A DNA stretch of 64,000 bases, from contig JASANG010001613.1 in the NCBI GenBank assembly GCA_030248215.1, forward strand, positions 124,001 through 188,000. Direction: 5' to 3'. Under the pieces are notes generated by a model. It did no database searches. It saw nothing but the letters and a program-made list of their open reading frames with translations, and was not told where the DNA came from. Origin of the DNA: Enoplolaimus lenunculus (Eukaryota > Nematoda > Enoplea > Enoplida > Thoracostomopsidae). This document shows positions 44,331 through 56,100 of the stretch, one piece after another (within the stretch, counting starts at the first letter, position 1; the number at the start of each line of letters is the position of its first letter). A program made the position numbers and the translations under genes.

Positions 44331-47104
44331 GCAATAATGGTCCGACTCCTCCGGCGCTAGGATATAACAGTATGATGATGTCGCCAGGCGGACAGTCTGT
44401 TGCTGCTGCAGCTGGTAACAGTGGCGGCGGTCCAGCAGCACCACCACCAGCAGCGTCGCAACGGACACATCAGCCAAGTGGCGGCGGTGGCTCCTCTGAT
44501 GGTCATGGGCCGCAAGGCGGAAGCGGTGGAGGCGGTGTGCCGTATAGTAACGGGCCGCCGTTGAATTTCAACGATGAAAGTCGCGATTCGATCGAGTCGT
44601 CGCTGAGCGAAAATAAATCGATTGATATGGCGGGTAAGTAATCAGTGTGGGTGATAGAGCTAGCTAAAGCTGAAAGCGGCGTATCCAGACATTTTTGAAT
44701 ACAGTAAAAAAGCTCACACGCGATGCGAACAAGGAGCTGAATGTGATTTTAGTGCTTAATCACACTGAGATATTTTGGGTTTTGGTCACTGTTAATGGGC
44801 TATACCCTGAGTGCCGCTTTTATCCCGTCTGAGTTCGTAAGAGGATGTTGTTTGTTTGAATCGGTTAGAGTTATTTCTAAGCTCGAGAGTAAATTGTTTG
44901 TGAAACAAGTTGGCACTGAAGCACCAACTTGAGAGTCAGGTTGCAAGCCACGTAAAAATTTTGACGCTTCTGAATTTGGAGCTTTTGCTGCCGTTCTGGT
45001 TTGTTTAAGCATTTTGGCCTGGCTTCTGCGCGGGATCGGGTAGGTTCATTTAACCAAATTGGATGTGGCGCACAGAGCAACACATCTGGCAAACTAACTT
45101 TTGATTAACTGAGATTGTGTGGACTGATGGGTCTCTTTAATTTTTAATATAATGTAAACCTTGGCTTGAATATCATATTTTTGGCGTATAATAATTGGTA
45201 TTTATTTTCGCACAGAAAGTTGTAGGTTTGGAGCGTTTTTATGACATGTGTTTTTATTATAGCGAGCAATAATCTTAGCCCCGGCCCCGGCAACAATCCT
45301 GGCCCCGGGTCAGCTCAATATGTTTGTATACGTATATACTTGAGTTTTCAATTTAAGTAAGTACAATAAGCAAAATTAAGTAAATACAAAAGTTTGATTT
45401 CAGACACCCAGCTAATGTTTTTAATTTTTTTTTAACAGAAAATGGAAAAATTGGAACTCCACAGTCGTCAGTCTCATCTGCATCGACCAGGATGACCCAC
45501 AAATCTAAGGTAAGTTGCTTTGTTATAGTTTCAATCCTTATTTACACGTAGGCTTAGGAAACGCTTACCAAAGCCTATACCTAAGCCAAAGCATAAGCCT
45601 TAAACCAGGGTGCGATAGAATATTAAATTTCCGGAGCCGGATGCACATATTGAATTTTTAACCGTAACGGGAACCGGATACTGGATATTGTATAGGTAAA
45701 TATAATTTTTTTCTGTATTTCAAGGTTTTCTTCTGTTATAAAGTTCATAATAGCTGCTGATAAATTGAAATTATTTACTACAAAAATGTGCTTAATTGTC
45801 GTTCGCTTATTTAAGTGAAAAGTAGATGAAACGTATCATATTAAAGACGCTCACTTGTAAAACCAGTTTTATGATATTCGGCACTACAACCGAAAATATC
45901 CGGTCGCTTCTCCTACCTTAAACCTAACCGCCGCCCATCGTCCAGTCCGCGCCCATCGACGAGTCGCTGACCATCGTCAAAGTTTATCGGATCGTGCGCA
46001 AAGAACGGAAACCAATTGGGAAAATTTGGGCGAAGTGCAAAAATTAACAAAAAATAGTTTGTCATTAACTGGTGCTTGAACAATTTGCAACAAAACCGTA
46101 AAAATTCTTGTTTCTGGATTGCTAACTTTACAACGAATCAAGTAATACTGGTAACAACTTTTGGTAATTTTTCAGGCAGAACAACTGAATAATCCAGCAA
46201 CGCCAGTGGACGGAACTGGAGGCGGCGTTGGACCGCGATCGTCTCCGGCTATTAGTGGCGCCGCGCGTGGTGCCCCGACGCCCGAATTAGCTCTTGCTCA
46301 ATCGCCATATTCAGGAGTGAGTGTGTTGTTTATAGAATTGAATGAAGAGTTTTATTAAATTTCACAATTGTTTATTTTTGACTTTTTAGCTAATTGTAAT
46401 GGCTACTTGAGTATGTGTGTAAAAACTGTATGTTGCGAGGTGGAAGCTACGCAGGTCTTTGTATAATACGGTAAATATCGCTGCTCGGTTCCCTCAATGG
46501 GGCCGGCCATGTTAACTCTAAGGACCTGGGCACTACGCCTAACGTCTTGGGTAAGCCGAAACATAAACTTAAGCTTGCTAGTCTGCAAGTCTCTTGATCT
46601 GCCAGTAGGCAGGTCAATATAAACTTGGACCGGGACCTTTTTATCAGTATCAGGGGCACGTTTTAGATCTAGGCCCATATTCTCAAATATGTAAAGAACC
46701 TCCCATTAGTTGTTGATATGTGGCAAACTGTCGAATCCTGTAAATGTTCTCAAAATTGGCGCAGTAGTACGTAGTGGAAAAGAAATCCGTGAAATGTGCT
46801 GAATTTCGAACCTCTGTGCATACTGATTCTAAAGCTAACAACCTATTACCAAACCAATTGATGAATAAGTGCTATACACACTTGAGAATATCGGCTTAAT
46901 TTTGAATGCAATGTGCTTTGTAATTGCAGAACCGGTTACAACCACCGCCCCCGCAACACGTCAGTAATTACTATCAACAGCAACAACAACAGCCACATTA
47001 TCAACAACAACAACAACAACAACAACAGCAGCAGCAGCAAAGCTATGGAAGTGCCCCAGGGCCTACAGCTAGTAATCATGCATTTGCTGCAGCGAATAGG
47101 CAGC

Positions 47105-47135
<31 letters not shown>

Positions 47136-50100
47136 CGCAGCGCCATACCATTATCAACAACAACAACAACAAGTATCTCCAGCAGGAAACTCAGGTTTAT
47201 ATCCTGGTAGCAGTGGTGGCGGCGGAGGTGTTGGTAGCAGACCGCCCTCTTCAGTATCAGCGGCGGCCGATCATTATCAACAACTACAACAACACCAATA
47301 TGCGCAACAACAACAACATTCCTTTCATCATGCTGTTAGTGTTGGTAATCAACAACAACAAGGGCCACAACAAGGCGGACCTCAGTCACATCTCCAGCTA
47401 CAACAGCACTATCATCAACATCAGCAACAGCATTCGCCTTATGGGGCCAACACCAATGTAGCTGCTAGTGGTACGCCTGGCATGCCGCCAAGACAGCCAC
47501 CAACACCGCATAGTTATTTATCGCCTGTGCCTCATGGTAGTAGTGGTAGTGCAGCTAGTCACCAACAACCGCCGCCACAGATCACACGTGGTCATACACC
47601 GTCTCAGTACAACAACAGCAACAATATGATGATGCCGGGTGGTGGCCATGGACCACCGCCGCATCATGACTCACAACCGCCTCCACCAATGTCCGCTGGA
47701 GCGATGCCTCCATCGGCAGCGCATCTTAGCCAAGGACCAGGTGGCGGCGCCGAGCGCCAAACAGGTCGTGGCGGTGGTGGCCCTGTCGGTGAGACGGCAG
47801 GTGCGACTGTAAACGCCGCATCAGCATCTTCGTCGTCATCACGCGAGTCTGGACCTGCGCTGGTAGCCAAGCTGCTCGGCGACCCGGCCGCCCACCCAGG
47901 ACTGAGTCCGTACGATTGGGCCGAACGGCGGGCGTTCTATGAACGCTTGGTGCATTATTGCGAGACAACCGGGCAACCGATTAGCGGCCAGCCAACGGTA
48001 TCAAAACAACCGGTGGATTTGCACGCCTTGTACAAAGCGGTGAAAGCAAAAGGCGGTTTCGAGGAGGTTAGTTTTGAAATTAGAAAACTCAGTCTATCAC
48101 TCTAGCGTTTCGAGATACTCTGGTTTTGAGCAGATTTTTAACGGTGATGGTGGGCTAAAATTTATTTGCAAATATAGTTTTAGGTCAAGAGTCGTGTTCT
48201 CTACGTTACAGAGCCAGGAATAGGACATATAAATTATCTACATTAGGCGGCGAACGGTCTTTATGATTTTGGCTCATAAGATTCAGCTTCAAACTAGTAT
48301 GCTTCATCCACATAAATGGCACGAACCACGTGCGTTGCATATTACGTTCCTGCTTTCTTTATGAACTTTCCATAACTAACATCTCACAGCTATATATTTT
48401 AGTATATATATGTCGTAGCTACCGAACCAATTTAGCCATATCGCCAGTATGGCTAGCCACCGCATCAATTGTCATGGTGGTTCACCAGCACAGCAACGGC
48501 TCGTGATTGGTTAAAAATAATATCAACTCTGTGCCTACCATGTAACGTGATTGGTTTATTTTTGCGAACAACATAAACCTATATTGCACAAAAACATTTT
48601 GATTTGCCAATCGCGCAACAAACGTTTTCATTTGCCAACAGATAAGCCAATTAGGCGCCGTTCCTCCGATGGCTAACCACTGTGACACTACGACATACAT
48701 ATACTAAATCCAAATTTATTTTCACTCGAATAAACACATATATATTTTTCGGTTTCAAGGTATCACATTGGGCATATATTAATGGGCTTTAAAAAAGACA
48801 CACTAACCATCTTGCTACTTCTCCGGTGAACACTGTTTATAAGTAAGCTTAACCCCCATTCCCTCATGAATGTACACCGTATATATCACAATTAAAATTA
48901 TAATTTTATAACGTAAAAATTTTTTAATTTCAATCGACAGAGTAGGCAATTTTTAAAAATTTTCGCATACACATGAGCTTGTTTGGTTGATTTTAATGCG
49001 TAGATGTGTACGTATATATGTATGTACCTACGTATGTACAATGCGCAGGTATACCTGTGTCTGTAACGTGTGAACCATGCGTTTTATAATGTAGTACAGA
49101 CCTGAGAATATTCCAATTAAGGCATTTTTTAAAGCATGCATGAAATACGTACGACGTATCATATACGATTTCCTAATCTCCTGTTGGTGCTGTTGCTGCT
49201 ATTACTAATCTGATGGCACGGTGGTGTTGTGGTTTGCAATGTTGTTTAATATATCTGCTAACGAACGGGTGCAAGCGATAGTTCGTATGGTTTAATCCGG
49301 CTCGCCTTGTCTGTTCTGTCCACACTATACGTATATATACTAATGAATGTGTTTTGTTTGGAAATAACAAGTTTGCTTATGGAACGTTGTATGTTTTATA
49401 CACCTACTATGTATATGTCGTAGGCCAATCTGCGATTCAGGTCAATTTATTAGCCTATGCCAATCTGCTATTCGAAGCAAATTGGAGTTCGGTCTAGACC
49501 CAATTCGCGATTGTCAGGTTTCGCAAAGCAAAAGTGATGTTATTGTAATGCCAACTCTGATTGGTTAGCGGTATTGCATCTGTTCACCTAATCAAATCTG
49601 ATTGGTCCATCGGTTCAATAGCAGTTTAGCCCAGATCACATTGCTATTATGTACATAAAATAGACCAGATTGGTCTAGGCCAACTAATAATTGGCCTGTA
49701 TAGCAGATTTGTCTACGACATATATATCTAATAAAATCAATTCATTACGGTTTCACAACAATATCCACATACGAATAATCGAGGGTATGAACAAGCATAA
49801 ACGCTTTGGTTGGTTTGTTTACGGGTTTGTAACGCTACGTAGTTTCGTGTTCACTTTTTGGGTTCGGTGGAAAAATGTACCTAACCATTCAGGGACCGCA
49901 AATCTTTGCAACGTCGACGCAATATATATATTATATATAGATATATATAATATATATAGATATATATATATTATGTACGCAACTGGTAATCGACAGGTTA
50001 GCATTTTGTAGACCTTGAAATGGCATTTAAGAATATGTTTTTTATTCATGATTGTGGATGTCATTGAAATGAATGAATAAAATACCGCCTTATAAAACGG

Positions 50101-53100
50101 TAACCCGGTATCGTGGCTTAATGTGGTATGTGGGTCTGTCGACGCAGGCGATTCCCAGCATCGTGTGTACAGGTGCACAATTGTCTGATACCAGGGTGCA
50201 ACCGGAATTACAATTTACCGGAACCGGAATCGGAATTTGAAAATTTTACCGGATCCGGAACCGGAAAGTGAAAAATGCATTTCACCAAAAATTTCATTTT
50301 AATCTTATTTTTTGCTCTATTATTTGTGAAATAACCTTAGTCGAACATAGGTATTTATTTTATTTGTTGTATTTTAGATTTTCATCATCGACTGAAGTGA
50401 AATCCACCATCAATGGCTTATATTCGGAGTACAAGAAGCTTTCAAAACACATTCTTAAAAATTAGCAAAGTTAAGAAAACGGCCAAATTATAACACCGGA
50501 ATTTTTAAATCCGGTAAAAATTTACCGGAACCGGAACCGGAAGGTGAAAAAATGCCGGAACCGGAACCGGAATTCCGGTTGCACCCTGTCTGATACGTAA
50601 TATATAGACAAATAAAACGGCCGGGGTAGGTTAGACGCATTTGGTGACAGAACACGGACGCGTTGGTGACGGAAGACGACTTGATGGGGAAGGGGGCGCG
50701 GTATTCTGGTTGTAGATTGACGGTATATTTCATGCGTTTCAAATCAACATAGACGACGAAACCCGTTTGGGGTACGGCGTTTGGCGAGCCAGATGTTCGG
50801 TGCTTTGGCTGTATGTTGTGGTCCTTCCACGATTGCAATTCGTGTTTGTTTATTATGTGTTTGTTTATTATGAAACGTTTAGTTTGTTATATATTGAATT
50901 TTTTTGTTTCGTTTTTTCTATTTTTTATTAAAAATCCATAAGCACCGCACGCACATCATTTTTAACGGTTTATTATTTGCTTGCTTACTTACTTGCTGTG
51001 TTTGGGACATTTTGGCTACGGTTTGGTGTGTGTGGCACGTTTTGTTGCTGTCTCGTCTGAATTACTTATATTTTCTTTTCATATATAACTAACAAATACG
51101 TTCAAATTTCTTGAACTCATCGTGTATCAGCAAGGATGCGAATCTCTGCCGCGGCAAGTCTCGGGGTTTGGCAGGTCTCGGTATCGCGTTTTTGAGTCTC
51201 AGTGGTTTAGAACCGAGACAATATGTCGAGGATTCAGCAAACGTATGCCTGTATTGTTGAAGTATATCAGTAATGGCCAGGGTGCGACCGGATATCCGGT
51301 TCCGGTTTATTATCCGGCAAAAACTGATATCCGTGTCCGGTTCCAGTATAAACCTACCGAATACCGGATATTTACGGTTGTGGGCCGAATATCACAAAAT
51401 AATTACTATCCGGTCGCACCCTGGTAATGGCTGATGAGTAAAATTTTTCTGTGAAATTATGAAATTTCATAGTTACGCAATATTTGCGAGCAGATATTCT
51501 CTGAAAAAACACGAAAAAGCTGTGAAAAACAAAAACTATATAAAAACATAAAAAAAACTACAAAAAAGCATTAGAAATCATTTCTTTTGAAAATTTTATT
51601 ATTTTTTCGGTGGACCGGTCCGGTAGTCAGGTGCCGGTCTCGGTGATCACGTCTCCGCCTCTGTTTTTAACCGAGACCGCCTATCCCTGGGTATCAGTGG
51701 AGTACTGGTTTTATATTAGGTTTCATATTTTTGGTTTGAAAAACTAAGCGATTTTGAAGTAAGGTTCAAAATGTTGGTCTCAATGCTTCGTCAGTAGGGG
51801 AGAGGGCAGGTTCGCAAAACCTCGAACTCGAATATCCCGTTTGAAACGTTTGGATTTAACCCTGCTAAGAAGCCCGAAGTCTGTGAGGTTGCCTGGGCAA
51901 CGCTTGGACGGCCCTGGCCACTGATTCAAGTGTGGTTGCACATGCGTAGTTACCGTTTTCATTTTCATACCCTGTATTTTAATGCTAATGAAAAACTGGT
52001 TTGTATATCTGAAAGTTAGTTCACGTTTCTAGCTGGTAATCCACCGGATTCCGGTTCCGGCAGAAACTCGATATCCGGCTCCGGTATTATAACTTACCTG
52101 ATGGTTTTTAAAAACTTTAAATAATCTCAAACCATGATTTAGGGATGTGCCGATGCCAAAATTTTTGCCCATGCCGATCCCGGTTCCAACTTTAGTACAC
52201 TATGTTGTGGAAAGAACATCACGCTCGGGTGTCCCGTTACAAATATATACGTGACTGTCACAATAAATTACAGGACACGGAATTTTTTAATTTCCCACGG
52301 TTTGCTGTACACACACTATAGATAGATTTGCCACTAGCCACCATATACGTATTACGTGTATCGTAGCTCATGTTGATAGTTACCTTTACGTGTTCTAATT
52401 GGCCCTAGTTGGTACCGGCCCCGGGGCCTTCGGTTCAGCCCCGGCTCCCCCACTAGCCACCATATACGTATTACGTGTATCGTAGCTCATGTTGATAGTT
52501 ACCTTTACGTGTTCTAATTGGCCCTAGTTGGTACCGGCCCCGGGGCCTTCGGTTCAGCCCCGGCTCCGGGTCATTGGGTTCAGCCCCAGCCCCAGCCCCG
52601 GTTTCTTGGTTTCAGGCCCGGCCCCGGGTCCTTGGTTTCGGCCCCGGTTAAAATTGGCAACTGAATATATATACGCCAAGAAGTGAACTCGATAGCATTC
52701 CAACTGACTGTTATGGGAATGAAAAAATTGTTACGTCCGTTCTAATATTTGATTGCCATATGTGCATGTGTAAACGCTTCTTGAAACTTGTATGTTGTAT
52801 GCCCCAGGGTGGGTGGCGTCGAACCTACGATTTGACCCGATTCCGAACCCATTGTGATTTTGCCGAATTGGAATACGTGGTTTGATTTTGAAAAATCCAA
52901 AAATCTATTCATTTACATAAAACAATTGTAAGTATGTAGTTGAAACTGTAGCCGTTTGTTGATATGTCGGCGGCTGAGGAAACCTAAACTCGTATGTAGG
53001 CAATAGAAACATGAGAATTTTGAAACATCGAAGCTATATATGTATGACCTTACTCCTGGATGCTGTCTGTTTTTTGGCTTACACCGCTGCAATTTTTGTT

Positions 53101-56100
53101 AATTTTTAAACTTCGTGGTTCGTGCATAATATACACATCATCACAGAGTGTCAGTATTGCCGTCGTTGCTTGTGCCTTTTGTAAAAGCTGTAGAGTGACC
53201 ATTATTATCAATTCATCGCCAAAAGCACTTACGTAAGCTATAGGTATAAATGATCTGCGAAACGCAAGCGGCGTTGTTTTAGTTTTAGTTTTAGTTTTAG
53301 TTGTTGTGTATTTTTAGTTTGACGCAAGGTTACTTAGTAGAAGCGCTTAATGTCGTTATAAATGTATCGTAGTTGTGAAGTACTGTAAGCGGCGAGTGTC
53401 TGTGTTTGTGTTAGCTGTGTAAGCATTAGCGTTATTGTAGCTAGCGTCAGTGCGGTGTTGTATCATATTTAAGGTAACAAAAGCGAAGAATTGGAAAGAT
53501 CTGGCGACCAATGTAATCGGCTTGAAACACGATTCGTCGTCAGCGTATCAGTTGAAAAAGTTCTACTTACGCTATATGTTGCCGTTCGAGTGTGCGACAG
53601 ATTTAGGCGGCGTCGATCCTGCCCAGTATCTTGCGAGCATTGGGTCAGTAACCAAAGCGGCCAAAAAAGCGATCGGTGTGCGACGAGATAGTCCGATCTC
53701 AGCTGGCGGAGGCAGCGCAACAATCGACGGTGGAGGAACAACAGCGTCGACAAATTCAACACCAACAAAAACACCGCGAATGAGCAAAAAGAAGGCGGCC
53801 GCTGTTGCAGCTGCTGCTGCGGCGGCAACAGCGGCTGCCATGGCGGCCGGATCGCCAGGCCTGCCGCCGCCGTCGCAATACTCGGATACAAGCCGAACGC
53901 CGCCGATGGGTATTGGAGCGTTTGTTGAGTCGAGCACCGGGTCCGCCGGTGGTATTATGTCGCCTAGGCCTGGCAGTTCAACAGCTGGCGGACTCATGAT
54001 CGTCGACAGCCAGCAACCGCCGACTCATATGTATATGCAGCATGCAAGTATGGAATTAAAGCAACAACAACAACAACAACAACCTCAGCAGTACATCAAT
54101 TTACCGCATCAGAATTGTTTTGACAAGATACCGGTATCGGATCATAACGACGATACTACATTACCGTTTTCTGCTGTTGCTAGCGGTGCCGGACCGCCGA
54201 CTGCATGTGTTTTTAAACTACAACAACAACCACAACAACAACAACAACAGCAGCATCAGCTTAACTCAGAAGTGTCAGCCGATTTTTTAACACAGCCGCA
54301 TTCGTTTTCATCGCCCCCATCGTCTTCAATGTCGTCAGTATCGTCATCGCTGTCGTCATCGACCCCATACGTCCAAACACATTCCGAGGGTGGTGGTGTA
54401 ATTAAGCATAGCGGCCAGCAACGACCTGTGACGGTAGCGGCTGCTGTTTGCGGCTCTGTCGGTGTCTCCAGTACTGCGAGCGGTAGTGGTGGTATCCCGT
54501 CGGATTTATCGCTAGCATCACGGACGCGATGTGTGGTGTCTGGTCAACAGCCAGCAGCAGCAACAGCGCAACAGTCGCTTGGAGTTGGCGTTGCGGCGAC
54601 TGCTGTTGTAGCACCGCCGCCGCCAGCTTCAACGGTGTCACCGGTATCGCCACCGCCGCCAGCGTCGTTGTCGTCGCTACAGCAACAATCGCCGTCGTTG
54701 GCGGCTGGACCGGTGATCCGGCCAGTAGTAATGGCGCCACCACATTCGACCTTAATGCCATCACTAGCGAATCTGGGCGGTTGCGGTGGTGGTGACAGCA
54801 TTCGATATAGTGTCGCTGAAAACGCGACAACGGTCGAATACTATGACAAACTGAAGCAACAACAGTCGCCGGCAGCAGTCAACAGTGGCGGCGGCGGCGG
54901 CGGTCCTACTGGAAAATCGTCGTCACCAACGAAACCGAAACGGAGCAAGAAGAAGCCTGTGGCGGCGACAACAACAGCAACAACAACGGCGCCAGTGATG
55001 GTCATGCATACTGCGAGCAGTGCGGTTGCTGCGTCAACTTCCAGTATTCGTTTCGATCAAGGACCCACCGGCAACGAACTTCAAAAGCAATTGCCGCCTC
55101 AAGCTATCTCAAGCGGCGTGTCTGGGGCAGCTAGCGGGCCTCTGGTTTGTAGTAATAGTAGCAGTAGCGCTAACAGCAGTAGTAGTAGCAGCAGCTGCAT
55201 CAACCCTGGCGTCGAAGTATACTCAAGCTCAGCCGCAGGCGGAACTTTAACAATCAATGCAGGTAGGGCTTGGTTCCATATATATATTACGTATACCTTC
55301 GTATGTATGTATGTATGTATGTATATACATATGTGTCTGTCTACGTATTTAATCTGCGCCAGTACACGAGGTTGTCGTACGTACGTATTGTAGCGAATTA
55401 ACTAATTGAATTTTGAATTTGAGATCCACAGAATTCGAAGGTGATTTGAACATTTTCGCAGAATCATTTGTCAGATTTGGGGGGCAGGAATGTATTTAGA
55501 CACGGACAAATATAGCAGCAGAGATGATTGGTGTTGTATAAGTTGGGTCTTTTTTCGGAACTGATTTTATCGCTACGTAGTATGCCGTCCTCGTGGTCAT
55601 GGTACAGACAAGCTCATGTTGTATGTATGTATTTCTGTATCCACTTACACATTACTTACGGCCGTATATATACGTACGTATGTTTTTCGTTTTTGTGTGT
55701 ATGTGTGTGTATGTGCGTCGTAATCATAGGTGTGCAAACGCAAACACTGGCGTGAGCTGTGTCAACATTTTGGCATTTGTCAATCGAATTCCGCGTCCGG
55801 ACAAATTCGTAAACAGTACGAACGAAACTTGTTCGGATTTGAATGCTATTACGATCGCAATCAGTCAGACCCGAACAGCGTTCTGGAATCGATGAGCGCT
55901 AAGAAAAAAGGTGGCCGGCCTAAAGGCGGATCTGCGGCGGCCGCAGCTGCAGCGTCAGCGTCGGCCGCATCAGCTGGAGCGACAACGCCGACCACAGCTG
56001 GCGGCGCTACTAGTGCTGCAGCGATGGCTGCTGACGCCACGCCGACAAGGGGCAAGCCGTCGGCAGCAGCAGCGGCGGCAGGGTTGAACGTGGCCGTTGC

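Larger units (their letters stand above)
48067..53473. other. osa: osa intron 7, 5.4 kb
   Basis: Longest intron of the gene, directly upstream of the duplicated ARID exon pair. Holds MITEs at 48403-48705, 49411-49728, 50192-50588 and 51278-51423, a 119-bp tandem duplication at 52331-52568, AT palindromes near 49920-49975, and a (TTTTAG)n run near 53278. The last 350 bp are repeat-poor. Confidence 0.8.

Noticed and set aside
48067-48105. Alternative C-terminus by read-through of osa exon 7
   Set aside because: The 13 extra codons are low-information intronic sequence after a good GTTAGT donor and would truncate the ARID; not supportable without transcripts.
50268-50465. Small hydrophobic frame [15 protein letters not shown], repeated at 31630-31827
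   Set aside because: Lies inside copies of the CAGGGTGCAACCGG MITE; no domain, and older copies do not preserve it.
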